Assembly (NCBI GenBank): GCA_021432635.1 | Contig: MU270077.1 | Span: 333,531 to 397,530, forward strand | DNA: 64,000 bases | Direction: 5' to 3' | Source: Thozetella sp. PMI_491 | Taxonomy: Eukaryota > Ascomycota > Sordariomycetes > Chaetosphaeriales > Chaetosphaeriaceae | Shown: positions 23,661 to 32,681 of the stretch, piece by piece | Layout of the letters: every line of letters starts with the position of its first letter | How positions within the stretch are numbered: the first letter of the stretch is position 1 | Translations under genes and position numbers: made by a program | The notes under the pieces: generated by a model | Database searches by the model: none | Told to the model about the DNA's origin: nothing | What the model saw: only the letters and a program-made list of their open reading frames with translations

Positions 23661-23699
23661 GTATGTTTCCATCTTGGGAGTGCAAAAAGCGAGAGGACC

Positions 23700-23864
23700 A
23701 TGACTAACTCCATCATCTCTACACCATCATCTCTACATCATCATCTCTACATCATCATCTCTACATCATCATCTCTACATCATCATCTCTACATCATCAT
23801 CTCTACATCATCATCTCTACGCCATCCTCACACAATTTACGAAGAACTCTTAGTACTTAGCTAA
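23700..23864 (+). CDS. Upstream ORF (54 codons) built on the 14-bp repeat
   Basis: An ATG with A at -3 (ACCATGA) at 23700 opens a 54-codon frame that runs through the whole repeat and ends at TAA 23862-23864, whose last A is also the first base of the monooxygenase ATG (TAATG). Because the unit is 14 bp and has no stop in any forward frame, the peptide repeats every 14 residues (SSLHHHLYIIISTS). The arrangement suggests control by termination and reinitiation. Translation is not proven. Confidence 0.5.
   Translation: MTNSIISTPSSLHHHLYIIISTSSSLHHHLYIIISTSSSLRHPHTIYEELLVLS
23711..23822 (+). repeat. Minisatellite: eight 14-bp units
   Basis: Unit CATCATCTCTACAT repeated eight times without gaps; the first unit ends in AC and the last in GC, and the inner six are identical. 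It lies in the probable transcribed leader of the FAD monooxygenase. Confidence 0.95.
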
Positions 23865-25414
23865 TGCAATATCCCACATCAAGCGAGATGTCGGAGACGA
23901 TATACGACGTGGTGATTGCAGGCGCTGGCCCGGTTGGGCTCGTACTCGCCTCCGAGCTCCGCCTTGCCAACATCAATGTACTGGTCCTAGAGGCAGCCAA
24001 AGACCCGGAGCACTTCATGAAGCGCCATCCATTTGGTGCGCGTGGGCTGACACCCGCCATTGCCGAAGCTCTGGAGTACCGTGGCATGCTCGCCGAGATA
24101 CTCAAAGACAACCCCGTCAAAATGCCCCCGGTTCCAGGGGCACAGCCTGGCAGGCTGGGCGGCCACTTTGCCGGTATCGCTTTCGAGTATGACAAAATTG
24201 ACACCTCCAAATGGGATTACCGCCTTCCCGGCCCGTTCGAATCTTACCTGTTGGTCGAGATGGAACACCTCGAAAAGGCCCTGGCTCGTCACGCCATCGC
24301 TAACGGCGTCGAGATCCGACGTGGCATTAGCGTTCAAGGCTTTGATCAGTCTGACGACATGGTCACCATCCGCGCCGGTGACCAGACTTTCCGTGCGCGG
24401 TGGCTTGTGGGCTGTGACGGCGGTCGTAGCTCCGTACGCAAAGCAACCGGAATCGAGTTTGTCGGCACGGATCCTGAACTCACCGGCTATTCAGCGCAGA
24501 TAGTCCTCGCCAACCCGGAAGTGCTGGCTCCGGGCAAGAATAACACTCCCTTCGGCATGTTCCAGATGCATCCCGGCCACCTCATCATGGCGGACTTTGA
24601 CGGAGGCAAATACCACCGCAGCGAATCCCTCGCCCTCGAGCACGTCCAAGCTGTACTGCGGCGCATCTCGAGCACAGACGTGACGATCCAGTCTATAGAT
24701 GCCATTAGCACGTGGACAGACCGTGCAGCCCAGGCAGCGACGTACCGAAAGGGGCGCGTCCTGCTCGCCGGCGACGCGGCACATATCCACTCTCCGTTAG
24801 GAGGCCAGGGGCTCAATCTCGGATTTGGCGATGCCCTCAACCTGAGCTGGAAGCTCGCCGCAACCATCCACGGGTGGGCACCTGAGAGTCTCCTTGACAC
24901 CTATTCAGAAGAGAGGCACCGGGTTGGGGAGAGGGTTCTGGACTGGTCCCGAGCCCAGGTTGCCCTCATCAAGCCGAGTCCCGCCTCCCGGGCAATGCAT
25001 GCAATTCTACGCGACGTCATCGCCACAGGCGATGGCGCCACTTACTTCACGGAAAGAGTGTGGGGTGTGACGACGCGGTACAACCTCGGCGACGACAGCC
25101 AGCATCCTCTTGTTGGACGCATGGTGCCCAATTTTGAGTTGGTCGACGGCAAGACAACGCTCAGCGACCTCTTCCGCGAGCACAAGGGGTTCCTCCTCGA
25201 CTTCAACTCCAGTCCAAAGCTGCAGGAAATGTCCAAGAGGTGGAGTGAGCGGCTTCAGTATGTCATGGGCGAAGCAAAAGAGCAGCTGGGATTGGGCTCT
25301 CTATTAGTCCGCCCGGATGGGATTGTCGCGTGGGCTTGCGATAAGGGGGAGCCAAACCTCGACGAGGTCACGGCAGCCGCGTCGCGTTGGTTCGGGTGTG
25401 AAAAGCAGGTATGA
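23864..25414 (+). CDS. FAD-dependent aromatic monooxygenase (PHBH/RdmE-like)
   Basis: A 516-aa intronless flavoprotein. Rossmann GAGPVG lies at 20-25 (DVVIAGAGPVGLVLASEL), the DG motif in LVGCDGGRSSVRK, and the GD motif in LLAGDAAHIHSPLGGQGLNLG, the order for group A hydroxylases. The C-terminal 130 residues match the thioredoxin-like domain of phenol/polyketide hydroxylases. It should hydroxylate an aromatic or polyketide-like ring using NAD(P)H and O2 in the cytosol. The first ATG (23864) has a poor context and overlaps an upstream ORF stop; Met9 (ATG 23888, G at -3) begins MSETIYDVV and may be the main start. Neighbours do not define a pathway. Confidence 0.92.
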   Translation: MQYPTSSEMSETIYDVVIAGAGPVGLVLASELRLANINVLVLEAAKDPEHFMKRHPFGARGLTPAIAEALEYRGMLAEILKDNPVKMPPVPGAQPGRLGGHFAGIAFEYDKIDTSKWDYRLPGPFESYLLVEMEHLEKALARHAIANGVEIRRGISVQGFDQSDDMVTIRAGDQTFRARWLVGCDGGRSSVRKATGIEFVGTDPELTGYSAQIVLANPEVLAPGKNNTPFGMFQMHPGHLIMADFDGGKYHRSESLALEHVQAVLRRISSTDVTIQSIDAISTWTDRAAQAATYRKGRVLLAGDAAHIHSPLGGQGLNLGFGDALNLSWKLAATIHGWAPESLLDTYSEERHRVGERVLDWSRAQVALIKPSPASRAMHAILRDVIATGDGATYFTERVWGVTTRYNLGDDSQHPLVGRMVPNFELVDGKTTLSDLFREHKGFLLDFNSSPKLQEMSKRWSERLQYVMGEAKEQLGLGSLLVRPDGIVAWACDKGEPNLDEVTAAASRWFGCEKQV

Positions 25415-25913
25415 AGTAATACCAAACTTGAGCCGAGCGTCTTATGAGGCTAGAGAGGACGCATAAGCGTGATTTATGGTATAAATTCGGGAGGAATTAC
25501 ACATAGAAAGACCTGGCTCCACTGCTAATTTGCTATGCGCCTTCTGACCATTTCATGGGCGAAAGATAGACCAGGATAGAAAAATCTCTACTTTTCTGTA
25601 CTCTTACTTTGCCTTCTCTTGTTCTTTGTACACAAACAAAAGGAAGGAGCTGGTCGACCAAATAAACAAAGGTATATCTGCGTGCATTAATTATACCAAA
25701 CACTACTGTGCCGCAGCTAAGGGTGCTACTACGTTCTTGGCATCCCAGAAGCGAAACGGAAATAGCTGGTTTTCGGTAACCAGGATTAGGGATAACGACC
25801 TAACCAACACTTGGCAAATTTTCCCCCTCGTGCTCAATCTCGAAACACTTCACGACATTCGCTAGTCTACCTGGCGGCGCAAGATAAACCTGCGTTCCCA
25901 GTAATCAGCAATA
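25415..25913. other. Intergenic, A/T-rich
   Basis: 499 bp. A 79-codon open frame (25626-25865) has no motif and an A/T-biased composition, so I do not call it a gene. Confidence 0.45.
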
Positions 25914-28424
25914 ATGCGAGTCCGGTGGTCGGCGTTGCTATTGCTCCCCTTTTTGCGCACATTGGCTGAGGCATTGGACAATTTGGCAGAGCCAGACCAA
26001 CATCCCATGGAACCAGTCGGCGCTCAGCCTGCAGACCAACAGCGCCCTATCGCAATGCCGCCCCTTGGTCTGCTAGGACTGCAGAAAGGATGTGCTCTCT
26101 GCCAGGGCATCGTTGAGATGTTCCAGACTCAGGTGGAGGAACCCTACACGGCCACTATTGAGATCCAGCCGGGCTCTGCGGAAGCGAGCTGCGATCTCCA
26201 CCAGCCCCTTCGGCTGGCCCATGAAAGAGAACTCGACCAAGACGGACGGGAACAGGAGACGATGAAAGCTCAAGTGCGGAAGGCACCGTTCGACCCACGC
26301 ATGAGCATCCGTTTCTCTACCTCCGACCGAGACGTTCTATTGGAGCTCGCCCGCAAACCCGGGTCCGAGACAGGCGGCTCCCCGGGCGAAGGGTGGCTTG
26401 GTGCCTCTGAATGGATCAACTTGGAGATGCTCAAGAAGTGGGTGAGCACATGCATGGTTGATCATTTCAATAGGTGCGAGCGCAGCCCCTTCGTTGGTGG
26501 TCATGAGTTACAGCGGCCAGCTTATCTTATCGACGCTGTAGAGGGCCGCCTTGTCGATACCTCCACTCTCCAAGACAACCCTCTATCGTACATAACCCTG
26601 AGTTATGTTCATGGAGCCGCTGATGGCCGAGGTTATCTCGCGGCAACGAAGGAGAACATCGATAGCCTGCAGAAGGCAGGCGCTTTCTTTGACAGCACTA
26701 TCGCCTCAGATATGGCACCTACATTCCGAGATGCGCTCGAGCTTGTGCGGCTGCTGGAATACCGATATATCTGGATACCTGCCCTCTGTGTTGTCCAAAA
26801 TGACTTCGAAAGCCAAGCCGCCGAGGCTGAAAAATTGCGAGGCATCTTGCTCGGCGGGGTCGTCGCGATTACCCAAGTCTGGGATGTGGATGGCAGCCAA
26901 GGCATACGCGGTATCAAGGAGCTGACCAATCCGCAGCCCAGGAACCCAAGCAATAAGTTGTACCCGTGGAGTGAAGTGGTACGTTTGGACTCTTATATGT
27001 TGCCTCCAGGGAAGCGACGCGACAGCGGTCTGGGGCCGAGCTTTGCCCAGCAGATCCGGAATCTGCAAGAAACCGTCTTGCCACGTCGGCAGCTTCGGTT
27101 TTACCATGACCACGTCGAATGGCGTTGCAACACCTGTTGGATCCGAGAGGAAACAGGTGGCTCTTGTGAATGCAACCCTATCCGCGTCAAGTGTCCCAAG
27201 GCCGCCTTCCCGAGGCTTAATTATGGCGAGGTCATGCTCCCGTATCGCCCACCACACTGGAGCGATGCCTTGGCACTGCCATGGTTCTCTGTCGATCACT
27301 ACTTCCAGGCTCTCCGCTATATGGCTGGATATGACCCTTCTGGTTCCGGTGATGTCCTCGAGGCCGCCGCTAATATTTCCTCGGCCCTCGGACTCCGCCC
27401 ACAGGCACCATTTATCTGCGGGATGCCTGAGGAGCGGCTGGATATAGCATTGCTCTTTGCCGCCCTCGGAGACGGTCATAACAGCCCCGAACGACGACAG
27501 GCCGGGCCGTCATCGCAGCCGGAGCTCCCATGGCCAAGTTGGTCTTGGGCTGGGTGGACCGGTGGTGTGGTACTGGATCCGTCCCAAAACGGTGACGACT
27601 ATTTCGAGCCCAACCAACAGGGGGACATCATTCCGATCGTCGAGTGGTATGCCAGTGACTCTCCCAGTCCAGATGCGCCCCAGCGCCGACTGGAAACCCG
27701 TCTTTGGGACGACCTCAAGCAGCGATTCCAGCACAGTTCTCGCGAAAGCGTCCCCGCCGGCTGGACGCGAGAGCAGAACCCCTGGATGGCTGACATTCCC
27801 CGCCCCAGATCAAGGAACGCAGGGGCTTCCGGGTTTGACGAGACTCTGGTGTACAAGCACAAGTCTGGACCGGACATGGATTTTGTCTATCCTATTCCCA
27901 TCCGAATGCCCGGGAGTGCAAATCCCCGCATGACTGTCGAGAGGTTTCTCAAGGGCAAGGTCGAGAGGGTATTTGTCTATATCCGATTCCGGGACTACAT
28001 GTCATACTATCATAACCAGCCTTATACCGTCTGGAGTGAAAACGGCCGCCACGTTGGTAGTCTACAGGCAACAAGATACAACGATCTAACCCGCCTGTTC
28101 AACATATCTATTCAGCCACAGTTCACGGCACCGCGTCTAAGCATGATGGGCCAGCAAAATAACAGCGACCACCCGCCACTGGATACGCAGGTCAAGATCG
28201 AGCTCGTCGCTCTCTCCAAGGCTTCTCTTGTGTGGAAATCGGACCTACCTTCAATAAAACCCGATGGTGTGACCCCTTACAACGGAAATGACTATGAAGC
28301 GTACTACAATGTCATGTGGATCGAGTGGGCGGATGGGGTTGCCTGCCGGAAAGGTATTGGGCATGTGACTGAGGCGTACTGGGACGAGCTGATACCGGAG
28401 ACCATCGACTTGGTACTGGGGTGA
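25914..28424 (+). CDS. HET-domain protein with signal-like N-terminus and altered core
   Basis: An intronless 836-aa protein. The HET (heterokaryon incompatibility) order is clear: WINLEMLKKWVSTC (167-180), PLSYITLSYVHG (223-234), MAPTFRDALELVRLLEYRYIWI (267-288) leading to ALCVVQND, then a PSWSWAG-like motif further on (WPSWSWAGW). Yet the usual SYCWG reads SYVHG, and the usual WIDSLCIIQ reads WIPALCVVQ. The N-terminus (MRVRWSALLLLPFLRTLAEA) looks like a signal peptide or membrane anchor, unusual for HET proteins, which act inside the cell in non-self recognition. Later Mets (32, 48) could be alternative starts without that segment. The frame is intact over 2.5 kb. Confidence 0.85.
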   Translation: MRVRWSALLLLPFLRTLAEALDNLAEPDQHPMEPVGAQPADQQRPIAMPPLGLLGLQKGCALCQGIVEMFQTQVEEPYTATIEIQPGSAEASCDLHQPLRLAHERELDQDGREQETMKAQVRKAPFDPRMSIRFSTSDRDVLLELARKPGSETGGSPGEGWLGASEWINLEMLKKWVSTCMVDHFNRCERSPFVGGHELQRPAYLIDAVEGRLVDTSTLQDNPLSYITLSYVHGAADGRGYLAATKENIDSLQKAGAFFDSTIASDMAPTFRDALELVRLLEYRYIWIPALCVVQNDFESQAAEAEKLRGILLGGVVAITQVWDVDGSQGIRGIKELTNPQPRNPSNKLYPWSEVVRLDSYMLPPGKRRDSGLGPSFAQQIRNLQETVLPRRQLRFYHDHVEWRCNTCWIREETGGSCECNPIRVKCPKAAFPRLNYGEVMLPYRPPHWSDALALPWFSVDHYFQALRYMAGYDPSGSGDVLEAAANISSALGLRPQAPFICGMPEERLDIALLFAALGDGHNSPERRQAGPSSQPELPWPSWSWAGWTGGVVLDPSQNGDDYFEPNQQGDIIPIVEWYASDSPSPDAPQRRLETRLWDDLKQRFQHSSRESVPAGWTREQNPWMADIPRPRSRNAGASGFDETLVYKHKSGPDMDFVYPIPIRMPGSANPRMTVERFLKGKVERVFVYIRFRDYMSYYHNQPYTVWSENGRHVGSLQATRYNDLTRLFNISIQPQFTAPRLSMMGQQNNSDHPPLDTQVKIELVALSKASLVWKSDLPSIKPDGVTPYNGNDYEAYYNVMWIEWADGVACRKGIGHVTEAYWDELIPETIDLVLG

Positions 28425-28810
28425 GAGGCCCTTATATTGTAGTCGTTACTTGTCTCGTAGTCTACCCTATTCTACAAAATTTCCTAGCTCTATGCTCTGT
28501 ACGAAACAAGTAGGTAAGCAGCGCTTGCCTTGTACCCGTTTGAGCTGATAGGCGGTTTGAGTAAGTTCCTTCTTTGGTACGATCCGTGAAACTACTCCCT
28601 TATCTATCTCTGTCTGGGTATGGCACGTACCTATCCTCGAAATGGAAAGCTGGTGGAGGCGACTGCGCCCCTTGGATACGTGAGTCATCCGCTAGGATCC
28701 TTCTATATGATAGGACCTCCCCCTCCCCAACGTTTCCTAGACCACATATCATTCCACCCGATTTATCGTTTGCTCCTCGAAATCTTTAGAGTCCGGCACT
28801 TATTTTCGCA
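28425..28810. other. Intergenic
   Basis: 386 bp between genes on the same strand; no feature recognised. Confidence 0.45.
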
Positions 28811-29380
28811 ATGCCGCAGTATATTTACATCAACGGCTTCCCCGGCGTGGGTAAGTTGACGATAGCGAAGGAACTCGAGTCTCTCATCCCAGACTCCAAG
28901 ATTTACCACAACCATTTGATCATCGACCCCATTGCTCCTCTGATCAGCCGAAACTCTCCGGACTATGTGAGCATACGTACAGGTTTACGACGTCACATCC
29001 TCGATATCATTTCAACAGCCGAAGAGACAAAACACACAACTTGGATCTTTACGGATTGTCGAACTGCAGATTCCGTGGGCGCTGAGGCTGCTGGAGATTA
29101 CAAAACCGCCTCTCACCAGCGGGGTGTTCCTTTCATTTCGGTTGTGCTTATTTGTGATGTCGAGGAGAATGCCCAAAGAATGGCGGGCAGAGTGCGTGGG
29201 GTTGAGACGAGCACGAAGTTGGCCGACCTGGACGTGCTACGGACGATTCGGAAGGAGATGCAGCTTTATACGTTTGGAGAGCCGGATGAATTGCAACTAG
29301 ACGTCACGCAACTGACTGCGGCCGAAGCGGCCCGACATATACTCGAGCATATAGCGAAGGTAGTTGGTGCTTCTAGCTAA
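28811..29380 (+). CDS. P-loop kinase-like protein
   Basis: A 189-aa intronless protein opening with a beta-strand and Walker A, YINGFPGVGKLT (P-loop 9-16, Lys15). The second strand holds TTWIFTDCRTADS, and a basic RMAGRVRG segment resembles a lid. This is the layout of small AAA_33/adenylate-kinase-like phosphotransferases, some of which phosphorylate antibiotics or nucleosides. The substrate is unknown. ATG 28811 lies just before the Walker A strand, which fits the family. Confidence 0.75.
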   Translation: MPQYIYINGFPGVGKLTIAKELESLIPDSKIYHNHLIIDPIAPLISRNSPDYVSIRTGLRRHILDIISTAEETKHTTWIFTDCRTADSVGAEAAGDYKTASHQRGVPFISVVLICDVEENAQRMAGRVRGVETSTKLADLDVLRTIRKEMQLYTFGEPDELQLDVTQLTAAEAARHILEHIAKVVGASS

Positions 29381-29865
29381 GCGCCGGCGAGGCAATGTCG
29401 TATGGTATGGACGCGGTGAAGGTAAGGCTACCTTCTTTACTAGATGTTCTAAGTGGCACCAAAAAGCTAATGACATTTAGACCCCATTTCTAACCGATTT
29501 CTTCGTGTCTTGGGCTCTTCCCCTGGTGTCTTTCCTCTTTGCTTTTTGTCATGTGAAGACTTCAAAATCCCATCGAAACCGCCCAGGAGGATGACGCGAA
29601 CAAAGCCGTGGACAACGGCCGGGGGGTGACATCCGAGTAATCTGTTCTGAATTCGATGATTTATAGATCGTATGCTTATGTCTATAATGGGAAGGAGCCT
29701 GGAGCTATGACTATGAAAACCATGGATTGGATCACTTCTATGAAGCGTTTTGGCCGCGATGCACGAATGAGGCTTCTCATCTAGTATCCCGGACACGAGT
29801 TCAGGAAGCCAAAAACGCCTGTTCGTCCATGCTCAAATAAAGTCTAATCGTTGGTCTCAATTCTC
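29381..29865. other. Convergent intergenic region
   Basis: 485 bp between convergent genes; nothing recognised. Confidence 0.45.
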
Positions 29866-31217
29866 TTAGCGGGCATGGGTCAACTCTTCTTGTGAAGTAA
29901 ATCCCGCTCCGGGAGACGGGTGCGACTCCATGCTGTTGCCGTCTTTGCTGTCCATGACGTCCTTATCATCTGCCTCATTCCAAGCCTCAATTACTGTTTC
30001 TACTGTCCCGCCGTTCTTTCGAGGGCCAGCCGATACGGTTGTCTGGTCCACCGTCGTCTTCTTCGTGATGCTATCTAGTCGTAGGCTGGGGCGGATGTTG
30101 TGGCTGCGACTATATTTGTTTGATGACTTTTCTGTCTCTCCGGTCGAGTCTGCCACTGTGACCCAGTGAAGAACGAGGGTAGTGAAGAGAACTATAGCTG
30201 CCGGTCAGTCCTGGAATGTTTCGACAATCAAATGGAGACAGGTGTGGCACCAACGTTCGATATTGCAGAAAGTGAAGCACATCCAACCAGGCTCTCCATT
30301 GAGAACCATCATTAGAACGATATTGGCCACGACCGAGGTCAATGTGGCGACAGAGCCGATGAATGTTCTGATGGCCATTCTCTTCAACCTGGGGTTATTG
30401 TTATACGAGTGAAGGTCTGTGCCAGGCGGGTCAGCATGAGCGTGATGCTTAAAGCGATGGACGTCCTTACTGCGAATAGGAATTAGGAAAGTCGCTGTTA
30501 GGTATACATTGACGACCACATCGAAAATAACCAGAGGGAGCAGCACCACTCGTTCCATTCCGATGATGCACATGCCATCTTCACGAATGTAACTAATGCG
30601 CTTGACGAAGTTGGCAATAGCTACTCCGGCATAAGGCACTAGGGATGTGAGTAAATATGCAACTGGGATTACGGGATGGCACCTACAGAGCATGCCAAAG
30701 CAGTTGAAGAGGTACACCTTGTCCTTCAAGCGGCTAAGTCCGCGCCCCCGGACGATGTGCTAAAACTGGATCAGTATGACTCAATGCCGATTCCGAGAGC
30801 AGCTCCTTACCGCCTTCTCCACAAGGAACAAGTATACCAAGATCTTGGAGGAGAGGTAAAACGAGAGGCCTGGGTGGTTTCTATGTCAGTGATGCAACCG
30901 AGGTAGGCAACGAGGTCCATCTTACAGACGAGAATGCCTGCTTGGCAGATGGTCGAAGACGTGTTGATGCCAACATTGTTTATCAATGCTGTTGATATGA
31001 CGAACAGTAGCGAGTCCGTGTAGATGAAGAGTAGAAGCCAGTAGGACAACGGGAGGGATCGCCAGGAACGGATGTTCTGCACTCGGCGGGTGCCACAGAT
31101 CGAGAGAGCGGCGAGGGATACCAAGTTCAAGAACAATGTTCCGACCCTGTTCGCCACAGGGAGCGCCTGTCCCACGATGTCCTCGTCCCTCAGAAGGATT
31201 TCCCGGATGACAGCCAT
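29866..31217 (-). CDS. Seven-pass (GPCR-like) fungal membrane protein, 6 exons
   Basis: Exons 31217-30926, 30869-30811, 30759-30687, 30638-30471, 30416-30255 and 30191-29866 give 359 aa. Introns are 48-63 nt and all GT-AG; the fifth donor (GTTGGT) is weak. Hydrophobic segments run through LSYWLLLFIYTDSLLFV, LSSKILVYLFLVEKA, CFGMLLPYAGVAIAN, VVLLPLVIFDVVVNVYL, FIGSVATLTSVVANIVLMM and LFTTLVLHWVTV, plus one near the N-terminus. Between TM3 and TM4 is the HIVRGRGLSRLKDK loop, as in a Pezizomycotina-specific integral membrane family that I recognise but whose function is unknown. The C-terminal 100 residues are a polar cytosolic tail rich in Ser, Thr and Lys. Confidence 0.8.
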
Positions 31218-32681
31218 CTCGAAGGACACGTTACCAACAGTCGGCTCGGGTGCAGCAACGTTCCGCCAGACAGAAAAAATTATCTACACATCCTGCCTCG
31301 TGTCTCCAGGGGCGCTTTAAAGGAACCAGTTTCCCTTGCCCATTAGCAGGGGCGATGCAGCCAAGCGGGACATCCGAGTCTAGGCGGCGCCTTAGAGTTT
31401 GGATGCGTCACCCTTTGGACCAAGCCCAGGGACTCTAACATGGGCTAGGCTTGAGGCGAACGACGGCGGCAGAATAGTATCCAAAGGGGTGGTTCGCCCT
31501 TACGCCGGCTGCATCTGGATTCGTCACGGGCCAATCGGGCTTGTCCGCGGCGCCGGAAACCCTGTTCGCGGCTTCTGGGCCGGAAGCCGTCGCCTTGCTA
31601 AGACGGGGCCCGTACGCCACAAGTCAGTAGTCCACACGGGTACCTCAGTCCCGGTCCCGCGAGACGCAGCCGCTTCCACAATCGAACAGGAACTAGATCA
31701 GCTTGATCCGTCCGACGGGAGGGGCGCTGGGCATCCCGTCGGGGGCTTCCAGGCTCGGGCTGGTCCTCACGGCGGGCCTGGAGCATCCCCAGGCTGCCAT
31801 AATGCCTCCTTCGCGGACCGGAGACGCCAGAGACTAGCGCTGCTATGTCCCTTTGTGGGCGATTCTTGGGTACGAGATCTCGCCATAGACCTCTCCGACC
31901 GGGACTAGAGGCAATACTGATCTGCAATTGTTCTTTTGTCACTGACAATTCTCCCGCGCATCTCGTCGTTACAATGGAGTAGCGGTCCTAGATTGGCGAC
32001 CTCCAGTGCATCACAGGTCCGTGCGTCTCACGACAAAGGCTGCCAGCTGATTTAATTCCCTCGCCAGTTCCACCCTCTCTAAGCTAGGGACGGGACTACC
32101 GGGATGGAGGCGCCAGCAGCCCGACATTCGCCGTTGTGCCAAGGGCGACCCATATATGCCTTCAGCGTTTGTCGTGTCCTTATATTTGTTACGCGTGCCC
32201 TCCGCTATGCCGGCACACGATGATCAGCCAATTGTTCTACATCAACCTCGGTGAAAGATGCTGCTTCGTGAGAAGCTGGTGGATTGGATGCGGGCGCCAT
32301 GAACGGTCGTGAGAGGGGCAACGACGCACCAAGCTAAGTGTCTATGCAGATAGCGTACTTAGGCCGTACGCTACACAGTTAGTATGCTGTGCACCTCCCG
32401 ACCCGGGCTTTTGTCAATAGCTTCACCCCAGATCGCGATGGCGGGCACGGACGGATCGTCACCAAGGCGATAGCAGCGACGCGGGATTTCGGCAGAGGGA
32501 GCTGTCGCCTACTGGTCGGTTCATCTCGCTCGGACTGTCAGGGGCGAAGGACGACACTAGTAAGGATAGTGTCCTGAGCAACGGTGTGATCGGCAAATCT
32601 CAGACCTTGTAGAGATATCTAGGCCGAAAACTAATACAAATGAGAGCGCACTATCCCATGGCATTGCGCAGCCACAAGATC
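31218..32681. other. Intergenic with a GC-rich block
   Basis: 1.46 kb. The part at about 31330-31920 is GC-rich and open for 170 codons on the plus strand (31399-31908) and 116 on the minus, but neither product resembles a known protein. I see no transposase motif or terminal repeats that I can confirm. Confidence 0.4.

Noticed and set aside
23711-23822. CRISPR-like array
   Set aside because: Units are contiguous, 14 bp, with no spacers, and the genome is eukaryotic.
6853-25414. Polyketide-type gene cluster
   Set aside because: DUF1772, SDR and FAD monooxygenase hint at one, but no PKS, NRPS, terpene synthase or prenyltransferase is present and unrelated genes intervene.
25626-25865. 79-codon plus frame
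   Set aside because: A/T-biased, no motif, non-ATG context.
26706-27479. 257-codon minus frame
   Set aside because: Antisense to the HET gene, no recognisable domain.
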